A stretch of DNA of 13,236 nucleotides, taken from Bacteroidota bacterium. Lineage in GTDB: Bacteria > Bacteroidota > Bacteroidia > Flavobacteriales_D > Crocinitomicaceae. Under the pieces are notes generated by a model. It was not told the origin of the DNA. It was given only the letters and a program-made list of their open reading frames with translations, and did no database searches. Below are positions 1-7,395 of this stretch, one piece after another. The stretch covers positions 1 to 13,236 of the forward strand of contig SBGS01000285.1 of the NCBI GenBank assembly GCA_006226555.1. The letters run 5' to 3'. Position 1 is the first letter of the stretch. Each line of letters begins with the position of its first letter. The position numbers and the translations under genes were made by a program.

Positions 1-195
1 TTCTGGAGAAGTCACACCAGACAACAGATCGATTTGTTGGAACTGACCTCAAATGGAATGAACGCTTACAAGACTGATTGGGAAAAGAGAGCGAAAATCA
101 AGATCCCGGAATTATTCAAGAACTATTATCCGGATGCAAAAACGAGCTTACTGAACAAAAATACCTACTGGACATTCTTAAGTAAGAAGGCATGA
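1..195 (+). CDS. 3' end of a DUF4143-type AAA ATPase (partial)
   Basis: An open frame enters from the left edge in frame 1 and stops at TGA 193-195, leaving 64 residues. It begins FWRSHTRQQIDLLE and ends NTYWTFLSKKA. The pattern FWR(T/S)...(Q/E)EID(L/F)(I/L)E, a later K-W, then P..F...YP and a final Y..F is the C-terminus of the DUF4143 domain found in AAA ATPases that have an N-terminal P-loop. The P-loop part lies outside the window. These proteins are widespread ATPases of poorly defined cellular role, so I infer no function. The stop overlaps the next gene's start as ATGA (192-195), which suggests translational coupling. The family call rests on remembered family patterns over a short segment. 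Confidence 0.72.
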   Translation, partial: FWRSHTRQQIDLLELTSNGMNAYKTDWEKRAKIKIPELFKNYYPDAKTSLLNKNTYWTFLSKKA

Positions 196-3020
196 AGTTC
201 GTTGATGAAATAGCAGAATATATCTACAGATCTCCTTATGAGCCGGAGCAATTTACGATCATATTGCCCTCCAATAGGATGCGGAAATATCTGCAACGAG
301 CACTAGCAAGGGTATACAAACAACCGATCATGTCTCCGGAGATCACAACCATTGATCGCTGGATGAAGGATGTGTTCCTGGGAACTGTTATTGATCGTAC
401 AAGTCTTCTTCTTGAATTGTATAAGGTACACTTGCGGATAGAAAAAGATCCCGTAAAGGCCAGCTTTGAAGAATTTCTGACATGGGGAGAAATGCTTTTG
501 AGTGATTTCAATGATATTGACCGCTACCTGATCGATCCGAAAGATATATTCAGAAATCTTGCAGATATAAAGGAAATAGAACAGTGGAGCTTTAACGACC
601 ATGAACTTTCTGAGGGTCAGAAGAGATTTATGGAATTCTGGGATCTGCTACCGAGATATTATAATGAGTTGAACAAGGAACTGATCAAAAAGAACATTGC
701 GTATAGCGGTAAAGGATTTAGATGGCTTACTGAAAATATAGACAACCTTTTTGGGTCGGATCGAGATCGACATTTTGTATTTGCTGGATTCAACGCACTT
801 TCAACAGCTGAAGTCAGTATAATAAAGCAGCTGGTGAATATGGGCCGCGCTGTCATTTTTCAGGATACAGACAGGTATTACATGTCAAGACAGCATCATG
901 AAGCCAGCACGTTTATTCAAAGATATCAGAAGGATATACCTGCGACGAATGCCCAAAAAAATCAACTGGAGCATAAAGAAATAACTATTGATCTGGTTTC
1001 TTGTGTGCAACACACAGGGCAGGTGAAAGTGATTGCTCAGGAATTAAGTGAGCTATCACCCGATGAATTGAAGGAGACATTATTGCTTTTAGCCGACGAA
1101 AGTTTGATTACCTCAGTGGTAAAAAATCTTCCGGCTACGATTGGGAAGGCAAATATTTCCATGGGTATTCCTTTGCGCGCTACCGCTATTCGAACCTTTG
1201 TTGAGCTGATCTTTTCAGTACAGAGCAATATCCAACGTTTTAAGACAGACGCGTTTTACCATTCGGATCTTCTGAAGTGGATGAAACATCCTTATGTTCA
1301 AGCAATTGTGGATGAAGCCGAAAGGTCCAGGATCACATCGTTTGAATCCAGAATTATTCAGAAAAATCAGATTTTCATTTCTCTTAAAGGTATAATAAGC
1401 TCTCAGAAAGAGGATCGTATCAAGGATACGGATGTCTTCTTTCAGTTGCTTAAAATGATTGTACGACCATGGGATAACAATTGGAAGCTGGCAGTAGAAC
1501 AGATGAAGGAAATTTCATCGTTCATCTTCCAGCGACTCGGCGAGAATGATGCCTTTGAAAAGGCAGGTCTAGAAGCATTTTACAGATGTCTTATAACATT
1601 TGAGAACTTAGGCATGGATGAATTGCCGAAAATGGGTTTAAAAAGCTTCAGACATCTTTTCGATCGTCAATGGATGACAGAATCTATTGCTTATCATGGA
1701 AATCCAATAGACGGGCTTCAGATCATGGGATTATTGGAAACGCGAGGAATTGATTTTAAACGTATTTACTGTATCGGTTTAAACGAAGGAAAACTTCCTC
1801 CAACTAATCCAATTCAGACCCTGATCCCAATGGATCTCAGGAGATACCACGGTTTGCCACTTCCAAGAGACAAGCAAGGTATTTTTGCTCATCATTTTTA
1901 TCGATTGTTGCACCAGTGTGAGCATTTGCTCATTACCTATTCGAGTGCAGAATCTCCGATGGCCTTGTATGAACCAAGTAGATACGTTTTGCAGCTTGAA
2001 AAAGAGCTGGCGAGAGATAACAAAAATGTGAAGATTCGTAAAAAGACCTATACGATTGAAAACGAAAGTCAGCCTACACCGTTTGGAGTTGTAAAATCTC
2101 CGGAGGTCATTTCCCGACTTGATGTTCTCGTCCAACGATCTGTATCCGCATCGTTGTTACGAACGTTTATTAATTGTCCCTTGGACTTTTATTATAAATA
2201 TGTCCTTGCATTCGGTGAATCACAAGGAGTTGAGGAGGAATTGGAGTCTGCTACGTTTGGAACGCTTATTCACGAAACCCTGGAGGAGCTGTATCGTCCT
2301 TTTGCTCGTTTGGACAAAGAAGGGAATGTGCAGCATCCTACTCCGGTTTCATTAAAAGTCGAGGATGTAGATGTGATGCTGAAGAATTTTGAACACATTT
2401 TACTTGATCGATTCTCTAATCATTTTGATGGAATGAAGGCCGAGCACTTCCTGAAGGGAAGCAATTATCTGGCGTTTAAAATGGCGAAGGATATGACAGA
2501 ACGTTTCCTGAAGAACGAAAAAAAGTTCTTAATGAATAATCAGGAACCCCTATATATTGAGGCCCTTGAATATAGAATGGAACTGGAGACGGAATTGGAT
2601 GTGGCGGGTGAAACTAAAAAAGTGAAATTCGTTGGATTCGCCGATCGAATAGATCGTGTTGGGAAGAATTACCGCATTATCGATTACAAATCCGGTAAAG
2701 TTCAGGATACCGACGTTACGTTTATGCAGAAAGAGGAAGATATCTCGAAAAGTTATCTCAACAGAAAGTTTCTCATCCAGCTAACGCAATATGTTTGGAT
2801 GTATGAAAAGCTAACGGGGATCAAGGCGCAAGCCGGGATATATTCATTCCTTGACACGGATTCGCGACTAAAGGTGCTGAAAGCCTCAAAACTTGATCTC
2901 GATGAACTGGTAAAGGATTTTCCAAATGAAATAGGACTTATTCTAGCGGACATTTACAATACGGATGAACCATTCACGCATGCTCAGAAGTATTATTCGT
3001 ATTGCAAATACTGCAATTAA
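192..3020 (+). CDS. AddB-like PD-(D/E)XK nuclease family protein
   Basis: This 942-residue protein resembles the AddB-type nuclease/inactivated-helicase subunit of Bacteroidota, which processes double-strand DNA ends for recombination in the cytoplasm. The N-terminus (IILPSNRMRKYL, residues 23-34) has no Walker A GKT. Residues 519-560 (GIDFKRIYCIGLNEG, then a PRD) resemble the helicase-like core. The RecB-type nuclease domain holds GTLIHETLE (690-698, His694), DRID (818-821), the catalytic DYK (831-833) and QLTQY (863-867). Cys662 in NCPLDFYYKY and Cys938/Cys941 at the extreme C-terminus match three of the four cysteines of the family's Fe-S staple; the expected fourth is absent because the protein stops one residue after Cys941. 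The start ATG at 192 overlaps the upstream stop by 4 bp. No AddA/UvrD-like helicase gene is visible next door. The family is confident, the exact subunit name less so. Confidence 0.86.
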   Translation: MKFVDEIAEYIYRSPYEPEQFTIILPSNRMRKYLQRALARVYKQPIMSPEITTIDRWMKDVFLGTVIDRTSLLLELYKVHLRIEKDPVKASFEEFLTWGEMLLSDFNDIDRYLIDPKDIFRNLADIKEIEQWSFNDHELSEGQKRFMEFWDLLPRYYNELNKELIKKNIAYSGKGFRWLTENIDNLFGSDRDRHFVFAGFNALSTAEVSIIKQLVNMGRAVIFQDTDRYYMSRQHHEASTFIQRYQKDIPATNAQKNQLEHKEITIDLVSCVQHTGQVKVIAQELSELSPDELKETLLLLADESLITSVVKNLPATIGKANISMGIPLRATAIRTFVELIFSVQSNIQRFKTDAFYHSDLLKWMKHPYVQAIVDEAERSRITSFESRIIQKNQIFISLKGIISSQKEDRIKDTDVFFQLLKMIVRPWDNNWKLAVEQMKEISSFIFQRLGENDAFEKAGLEAFYRCLITFENLGMDELPKMGLKSFRHLFDRQWMTESIAYHGNPIDGLQIMGLLETRGIDFKRIYCIGLNEGKLPPTNPIQTLIPMDLRRYHGLPLPRDKQGIFAHHFYRLLHQCEHLLITYSSAESPMALYEPSRYVLQLEKELARDNKNVKIRKKTYTIENESQPTPFGVVKSPEVISRLDVLVQRSVSASLLRTFINCPLDFYYKYVLAFGESQGVEEELESATFGTLIHETLEELYRPFARLDKEGNVQHPTPVSLKVEDVDVMLKNFEHILLDRFSNHFDGMKAEHFLKGSNYLAFKMAKDMTERFLKNEKKFLMNNQEPLYIEALEYRMELETELDVAGETKKVKFVGFADRIDRVGKNYRIIDYKSGKVQDTDVTFMQKEEDISKSYLNRKFLIQLTQYVWMYEKLTGIKAQAGIYSFLDTDSRLKVLKASKLDLDELVKDFPNEIGLILADIYNTDEPFTHAQKYYSYCKYCN

Positions 3021-3024
3021 AAAA

Positions 3025-3079
3025 GCCTGAAAAGAACTCTTATTTAGGAAGTATTAAGAGGTAGGAGTTCTTTTCAGGC
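3025..3079 (-). terminator. 15-bp perfect stem with T-run on the minus strand
   Basis: The arms 3025-3039 and 3065-3079 are perfect 15-bp inverted repeats (GCCTGAAAAGAACTC and its complement) around a 25-nt loop. Six A residues at 3019-3024 become a U-run immediately after the stem on the minus strand, so this is an intrinsic terminator for leftward transcription. It is a back-up to the nearer one at 3187-3204. On the plus strand the stem follows the nuclease stop by 4 nt but has no U-tract, so there it may only stabilise a 3' end. Confidence 0.65.
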
Positions 3080-3177
3080 AAACCTGCAAGGAAAATAAAA
3101 CCAATAAACATTGAATAAACCAGAATTCAACATTCAATAGTATAGACGAAGGTTTTTAGAAAGGGGTTGGGTGGGAT

Positions 3178-3209
3178 AAAAAAAAAGTCTGTCAAACGAC
3201 AGACTTTTT
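3178..3209. terminator. Bidirectional intrinsic terminator
   Basis: The stem GTCTGTC (3187-3193) pairs with GACAGAC (3198-3204) around an AAAC loop. Nine A residues (3178-3186) precede it and five T residues (3205-3209) follow it, so it is terminator-like on both strands. It lies 17 nt past the stop of the minus-strand gene at 3227-3586 and also ends rightward transcription from the nuclease gene. Confidence 0.85.
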
Positions 3210-3226
3210 ATATCAGTTCAAATGGA

Positions 3227-3586
3227 TCAGTACAGCTCTTGCTTAAGAGCAGTGCGGTAATCCTTGATCTCTTCACGGTTAATTTTGTGATCTGCATTTT
3301 TTAGCAGATTCAGGAGATAAAGCAAGTTGTCCAGATCTTCGATTTCGATCGGATACTCATTTTCTTCTTCATCTTCTTCATATTGAGCCTGAACATCGAA
3401 GCTGTTATTTTCGATCAGGTATTCGTAAGTAAGACGAAGAACTTTTGTCACTAAAGGATCTTGTTCTTTCAATGCGTATTCACGCAATTCCTTCAAGTCA
3501 TCCACTAAGCCGTTAGCGGAAATCCCTTCCTTCTCAACCTTAGAAATAATAGCGTCCAGTTTTTTGTTCGCAGCTGCAAGTTTCAT
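3227..3586 (-). CDS. Uncharacterised acidic helical protein, 119 residues
   Basis: I do not recognise a named family. The 119-residue protein has no signal peptide or membrane segment and looks all-helical and cytoplasmic. Residues 1-60 are charged helices with ANKKLDAIISKVEKEG near the start. A strongly acidic linker (EEDEEENE, 70-77) follows, then a leucine-rich helix (DLDNLLYLLNLLKNA, 85-99) and a basic/acidic tail. It has its own promoter at 3622-3654, two terminators downstream, normal coding bias, and an ATG start with an A/T-rich upstream region, so it is almost certainly a real monocistronic gene. From memory it resembles conserved hypothetical proteins of Bacteroidota. The arrangement of helices around an acidic linker might suit a protein-protein or nucleic-acid-associated adaptor, but that is speculation. 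Confidence 0.8.
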   Translation of the reverse strand: MKLAAANKKLDAIISKVEKEGISANGLVDDLKELREYALKEQDPLVTKVLRLTYEYLIENNSFDVQAQYEEDEEENEYPIEIEDLDNLLYLLNLLKNADHKINREEIKDYRTALKQELY

Positions 3587-3621
3587 AAAACGTATTTTTT
3601 ACCCGTAGGGTTCACTGCAGG

Positions 3622-3654
3622 CAAAGGTAAACATCTTAAATGAAATATGGCAAA
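3622..3654 (-). promoter_or_regulatory. Bacteroidota-type promoter for the 119-residue gene
   Basis: On the minus strand TTTG (3654-3651) and TACCTTTG (3629-3622) match the -33 TTTG and -7 TAnnTTTG consensus with a 21-nt spacer. The leader to the ATG at 3586 would be about 30 nt. Confidence 0.65.
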
Positions 3655-3696
3655 TTGCCCCGAAAACAATGAAAAAAAAGTATTAAGCGACAGATG

Positions 3697-3729
3697 TTGA
3701 AAGAAAGATTATTGGAAACATTATTTTTG
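3697..3729 (+). promoter_or_regulatory. Bacteroidota-type promoter for the LysE-family gene
   Basis: TTG (3697-3699) and TATTTTTG (3722-3729) match the -33/-7 consensus with a 22-nt spacer. Transcription would begin near 3736, giving a leader of about 10 nt with no Shine-Dalgarno site before the ATG at 3747. Confidence 0.6.
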
Positions 3730-3746
3730 TAGAAACCCTCGATCGA

Positions 3747-4388
3747 ATGGATATCGTAATTAAAGGCTTTCTAACAGGATGTGTTTTGAGTATCATGATC
3801 GGGCCTGTGTTTTTTGTTCTGCTCGAAACCAGTATCAAAAGAGGAGTGAAAGCGGCAGTAGCTTTTGACCTTGGAGTGCTGCTAAATGATATCGTCTATA
3901 TTTTTATCGCCTACGTTTTTTATAATCAGGTTGAAGAGCTATCCCATGGGGAGAACAACTCTTTGGTAAGGATCATAGGAGGATTACTTTTCGTCGTCTA
4001 TGGAGTGATCAATTTTTTCAAGAAAGTACACGATAGTGCGGTCGATGATGTTTTTAATCTCAATGTTCGAAAAAGGGATTATTTATTGTTATTTGTGAAG
4101 GGCTTCCTGTTAAACCTGGCTAATCCTTTGGTTGTCTTTTATTGGTTCTCTGTTATGACATTGGGAGCCGGCTACACCGAAGGAGGACATGATCACTATA
4201 CGATGTTCGTATTCTTTGGAACGATCCTTGCCACTTTCTTCTCAGTGGATTTCCTGAAGATCATAGGCGCGAAACAACTTCAGCCACTGGTAACTCATAA
4301 GCGTCTGGTGATGCTCAACCGCCTTATCGGGATCATTTTTGTTGCCTCAGGTATTTTCCTCATATCTCAGGGGATCATGAATTTCTAG
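3747..4388 (+). CDS. LysE/RhtB-family inner-membrane exporter
   Basis: This 213-residue polytopic membrane protein belongs to the LysE/RhtB (amino-acid exporter) superfamily. Its length is typical of the family. Hydrophobic segments fall near residues 3-28, 38-60, 70-92, 110-138, 148-172 and 185-211. The family's N-terminal signature is seen as GFLTGCVLSIMIGPVFFVLL, with the conserved Gly-Pro in the first helix, followed by ETSIKRG. A second conserved Asn-Pro occurs in LLNLANPLVVFYW (about 121-133). Characterised members export amino acids or related metabolites by proton antiport; the substrate here cannot be told from sequence. It has its own promoter and is followed after 46 bp by the MORN-repeat gene with no terminator between, so the two may be co-transcribed. 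The start is the first ATG after the -7 box. Confidence 0.88.
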   Translation: MDIVIKGFLTGCVLSIMIGPVFFVLLETSIKRGVKAAVAFDLGVLLNDIVYIFIAYVFYNQVEELSHGENNSLVRIIGGLLFVVYGVINFFKKVHDSAVDDVFNLNVRKRDYLLLFVKGFLLNLANPLVVFYWFSVMTLGAGYTEGGHDHYTMFVFFGTILATFFSVDFLKIIGAKQLQPLVTHKRLVMLNRLIGIIFVASGIFLISQGIMNF

Positions 4389-4434
4389 GTAACAAAAAAG
4401 TAGAAAGGGGTTATTAAATTCAAAAACATATAAA

Positions 4435-6144
4435 ATGAAGTTTCTGTTTGTCTTATTCTTACTGTTGTCTTTTGCAGCTTCTGCTCAAGAAGTAAAAAAG
4501 GAAAATCTGAGTAAAAATCAACAGACTTTCTGGGATTTCAGTAAAACGAAGGTTCAGTCCGAAGGAAAATATTATGTTGATGAATTCGGAGAAACAGTTG
4601 AGAAGCACGGAAAATGGAAATACTACGATAAATACGGAGGCCTTGAAGAGGTGCGCTTCTATTATCGTGACATGCTTCACGGGGAGGTAATTGCTTATTT
4701 CCCGAACGGAAAGATAAAGCAACAGGGATTTTTCATACTGGACAGACAAGACAGTACATATGTTGAATATTTTGAAACCGGACACAAGAAAGTAGAAGGA
4801 CAATACAAGCTGGATCAACCAGTTGGAAAGTGGCATTATTACTATGTTGACGGAAGACTCAAATCAGTAGAAGAAGTTAAGGGAGAGGATAACTACATCT
4901 GGGAGTTTTATCTTCCGGACTCCCTGCATACACAAACGATCATCGATGGTAATGGCGAGTTGGTAACATATCACACTACAGGAGCAGTTAAGGAGTGGTA
5001 CAATTACGAGAATGGTTTAAAGCACGGTCCATTTGAAGAACATAGTATCTACGGCTTCATTTCGCTTAAGGGTGAATTCAAGGAAGGCTTAAAGCATGGA
5101 CAGTGGGAATATGCCTATTACACGGGAAAAAAAGAAAAGATCAGCCATTATGAGAAAGGTCTTCTGAATGGAAAGTACCAGTATTTCTACGACAACGGAA
5201 AGGTCAATGTGGAAGGCCAATATCAAAACGGTAAGAAAGATGGACTCTGGACCTGGTATACGAATAAAGGAACCAAGGACATGGAAGGAACCTTCAAGGA
5301 TGACCAGCAACATGGGGATTGGGTATATTGGCATCCTACCGGAGAGATAGCATATTATGCTCATTATAAGGAAGGAAAAAAGTCCGGACAGTGGACCTAC
5401 ATGTATAAGAATGGTCAAAAGTTCAAGGAAGGAACTTTTGAAAATGATGAACGACATGGTAACTGGAAGACATGGTACGAGGACGGAACATTATTGATGG
5501 ACGGTGATTATGCTGAAGGAAAAGAGGAGGGAGAATGGAAGAATTACTGGGAAAACGGCCAGCTGAAAAACATGTCAACCTTCAAGCAAGGTGAGCTTGA
5601 GGGTGATTGGGTCTCATATTATCCATCCGGTAAATTAAAATTGAGCGGAAAGTATAAGAACAATCTTAAGGTTGGAGAATGGATAGACTATTTTGAGAAT
5701 GGTCGTCCAAAAGATCTCATTACCTATAAACTGCGCAAGAAAAAAACCGCAATGGATTATGGCATTCTCAAAGGTCACGTTGTGATGGAGAGTGTGCAGG
5801 ACGGTAAAGCTATTTCCTATTCAGATAAAGATTTTCGACCTACCGAAGAAGGTCAGTATAAGGATGGTGAAAAGGATGGTGAATGGATCGCGTACTACCC
5901 GGGAGGGAAGGTTCCTGCTGTTATTTCGAATTACAAGAATGGTGAATTGGATGGTTGGATGCGCCAATACAGCCGTAGGGGGAAGCTCCTTCAGGAAATG
6001 GAATACAAAGAAGGATTGAAACACGGAGCATTCCGTATTTACGATAAAAAAGGTAACGTCACCGTAGAAAAGAAATTCGAATACGGGATGCAAATAATTG
6101 AAGGAACAAGTTCAGGATCAGGATCTTTTAGTCCGGGTCGTTAA
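4435..6144 (+). CDS. Exported MORN-repeat (YwqK-like) protein
   Basis: This 569-residue protein has a Sec signal peptide (MKFLFVLFLLLSFAASA, cleavage before Gln18) with no lipobox Cys, so it should be periplasmic, outer-surface or secreted. Residues about 55-430 and 470-550 are a long run of degenerate repeats of roughly 20-24 residues, of the form G-x-W-x-x-Y-[YWF]-x-x-G-x...[YF]-x-x-G, for example HGQWEYAYYTGKKEKISHYE and DGEWIAYYPGGK. These are MORN_2 repeats, which form beta-hairpins. A non-repeat insert (about 430-468) interrupts them, and the tail is Ser/Gly-rich (SSGSGSFSPGR). Database labels of 'toxin-antitoxin YwqK antitoxin' for this fold are not supported here, as no partner toxin is adjacent. 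A role in the envelope, binding proteins or polysaccharide, is a guess. Its TAA shares TTAA with the stop of marC on the other strand. Confidence 0.87.
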   Translation: MKFLFVLFLLLSFAASAQEVKKENLSKNQQTFWDFSKTKVQSEGKYYVDEFGETVEKHGKWKYYDKYGGLEEVRFYYRDMLHGEVIAYFPNGKIKQQGFFILDRQDSTYVEYFETGHKKVEGQYKLDQPVGKWHYYYVDGRLKSVEEVKGEDNYIWEFYLPDSLHTQTIIDGNGELVTYHTTGAVKEWYNYENGLKHGPFEEHSIYGFISLKGEFKEGLKHGQWEYAYYTGKKEKISHYEKGLLNGKYQYFYDNGKVNVEGQYQNGKKDGLWTWYTNKGTKDMEGTFKDDQQHGDWVYWHPTGEIAYYAHYKEGKKSGQWTYMYKNGQKFKEGTFENDERHGNWKTWYEDGTLLMDGDYAEGKEEGEWKNYWENGQLKNMSTFKQGELEGDWVSYYPSGKLKLSGKYKNNLKVGEWIDYFENGRPKDLITYKLRKKKTAMDYGILKGHVVMESVQDGKAISYSDKDFRPTEEGQYKDGEKDGEWIAYYPGGKVPAVISNYKNGELDGWMRQYSRRGKLLQEMEYKEGLKHGAFRIYDKKGNVTVEKKFEYGMQIIEGTSSGSGSFSPGR

Positions 6145-6740
6145 GCTCCTATAAATAGCATCTTAAAATTCGATGTGAAGAGCTTTATAGCAATTGCGAG
6201 AAGGATAATTCCAAAAACCTTTTTAAGAATTGCTATTCCTCCGGCACCCATGACCCTTTCGATTGTTTTCGTGAGTCTAAGAACAATATAAACGATTGCA
6301 ATGTTTATGATTATCGCCAAGGTAATGTTGATCATCGCAAATTCAGCTCGGAGAGAGATTATTGATGTCATAGTTCCTGCTCCGGCAATTATTGGGAAAG
6401 CCAAAGGAACGATACTCGCGGTTTTACCACTTACTTCATCTCTGAATAACCGGACACCAAGGATCATTTCCAGCGACATAGCGAACAAGATAAAGGCACC
6501 AGCCACGGCAAAGGCTTCTACTTCAACTCCGAACAAGCTTAGGATATTTTCCCCGAGTATAAGAAAGCCAATCATGATCACTAGGGATACGAGACTGGCA
6601 TGCAGGGGATGAATATCTCCCGTTTGCTCTTTCAATTTAATGATGAGCGGAATGGAGCCAACGATATCAACTACTGCAAATAGAACCATACTTGCTTTAA
6701 AAAGCTCGGTTCCGTTAAATTCCTTGAAAAACTCAAGCAT
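6141..6740 (-). CDS. marC: MarC-family integral membrane protein
   Basis: This 199-residue, six-helix membrane protein is of MarC/UPF0056 type. The N-terminal segment VLFAVVDIVGSIPLI (about 20-34) corresponds to the family's DPxGxxPxF helix, and AFPIIAGAGTMTSII (about 114-128) to the P-x-x-AGPG-x-(I/T) motif at the start of the second inverted half. MarC proteins were once linked to multiple antibiotic resistance, a link later withdrawn. A possible amino-acid transport role is the usual database note, so I give no firm function. Its ATG (6740) lies inside the end of purN, overlapping by 8 bp (ATGCTTGA), so it is probably translated by coupling from the purN message. At the other end its TAA lies on the same TTAA as the MORN gene's stop, and no dedicated terminator is visible. 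Confidence 0.88.
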   Translation of the reverse strand: MLEFFKEFNGTELFKASMVLFAVVDIVGSIPLIIKLKEQTGDIHPLHASLVSLVIMIGFLILGENILSLFGVEVEAFAVAGAFILFAMSLEMILGVRLFRDEVSGKTASIVPLAFPIIAGAGTMTSIISLRAEFAMINITLAIIINIAIVYIVLRLTKTIERVMGAGGIAILKKVFGIILLAIAIKLFTSNFKMLFIGA

Positions 6741-7320
6741 AAAGTGGGTTTAAAATGGTTTTTTCTACGACAACCGGAAAGAAGTTGTGTTCGAGATATT
6801 GAATTTTTTCACTGTAAAGACTTTCAGGAGTATCACCTGCCTCAACCGGACAATGGAATTGTGCTAGGATCATGCCTTCGTCAAATCGTGCATTCACCAT
6901 ATGAATGGTGATGCCGGATTCCTTTTCCTTATTCGCTATTACCGCCTCATGCACATGATGACCATACATTCCCTTTCCTCCGTATTTAGGTAAAAGTGCC
7001 GGATGTAAATTAATGATCCTACCGGGATATGCCTCGATTAGCGTTTCTGGGATCAAGCGCAAATAACCCGCAAGAACGATCCAGTCGATCTCATTTTCTT
7101 CCATTAGTGAAGTAAGTGCATTTCCATCAGCCACAAAAGAGTTGTCTCGGTACATATTTCGTACACCTAGTGCGTCAGAGGACGTCAAAACCTTAGCATT
7201 AAGGTTGTTACTAAGAACAAGTGCCACTTCAATACGATCATGCCCTTTAAAGTACTCGATCAATTTAACAGCATTACTCCCTGTACCGGATGCGAAAAGT
7301 GCTACTTTCATCTTTTTCAT
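6733..7320 (-). CDS. purN: Phosphoribosylglycinamide formyltransferase
   Basis: PurN transfers a formyl group from 10-formyl-THF to GAR, the third step of purine synthesis, in the cytoplasm. The 195-residue length fits. ALFASGTGSNA (7-17) is the GAR phosphate-binding loop. NLHPALLPKYGG (104-115) carries catalytic Asn104 and His106, and ARFDEG (144-149) carries catalytic Asp147. GGKGMYGHHVHEAV is the Bacteroidota form of the substrate loop. Two starts are possible: ATG 7320, or the fourth codon ATG 7311. The -7 box TAACTTTG (7332-7325) would place transcription start near 7318-7320, so the message would be leaderless from 7320, or start with a very short leader if Met4 (MKVALFASG, the usual PurN N-terminus) is used. 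I keep the longer form but consider 7311 at least as likely. marC overlaps its 3' end by 8 bp. Confidence 0.95.
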   Translation of the reverse strand: MKKMKVALFASGTGSNAVKLIEYFKGHDRIEVALVLSNNLNAKVLTSSDALGVRNMYRDNSFVADGNALTSLMEENEIDWIVLAGYLRLIPETLIEAYPGRIINLHPALLPKYGGKGMYGHHVHEAVIANKEKESGITIHMVNARFDEGMILAQFHCPVEAGDTPESLYSEKIQYLEHNFFPVVVEKTILNPLYA

Positions 7321-7324
7321 GTAG

Positions 7325-7332
7325 CAAAGTTA
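7325..7332 (-). promoter_or_regulatory. -7 element for purN-marC
   Basis: On the minus strand TAACTTTG (7332-7325) is a perfect TAnnTTTG match just 4 nt upstream of the annotated purN ATG. No clear -33 TTG is found at the usual spacing. Its position bears on the choice of purN start. Confidence 0.45.
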
Positions 7333-7395
7333 GGAAAGCTGATGTAAAGCACATTGATCGCATGTCATATATTTACAGGAAGCTAAAACACAAAT

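Larger units (their letters stand above)
3021..3226. other. Intergenic region between convergent genes
   Basis: This stretch separates the nuclease gene from the minus-strand 119-residue gene. Apart from the two terminator hairpins it holds an A-rich segment (about 3080-3180) with a weak 7-bp inverted repeat (3110-3116 / 3132-3138). I see no open frame with family resemblance and no tRNA-like fold. Confidence 0.6.

Noticed and set aside
2119..2355. 78-codon frame inside the nuclease gene
   Set aside because: Shadow frame under a well-supported domain (Cys662, GxxxHxxLE), with no recognisable protein features.
3110..3138. ATTGAAT / ATTCAAT inverted repeat in the intergenic region
   Set aside because: Only 7 A/T-rich pairs with a 15-nt loop and no tract; too weak to call.
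3157..4412. 12-bp identical string TAGAAAGGGGTT at 3157-3168 and 4401-4412
   Set aside because: Short, purine-rich, with unrelated surroundings and no palindrome. Two chance copies are plausible in an A-rich genome.
4435..6144. Toxin-antitoxin system, as 'YwqK antitoxin' labels would imply
   Set aside because: The protein is exported and made of MORN repeats, and neither neighbour (LysE-family exporter, marC) resembles a toxin. The label is a transferred database name.
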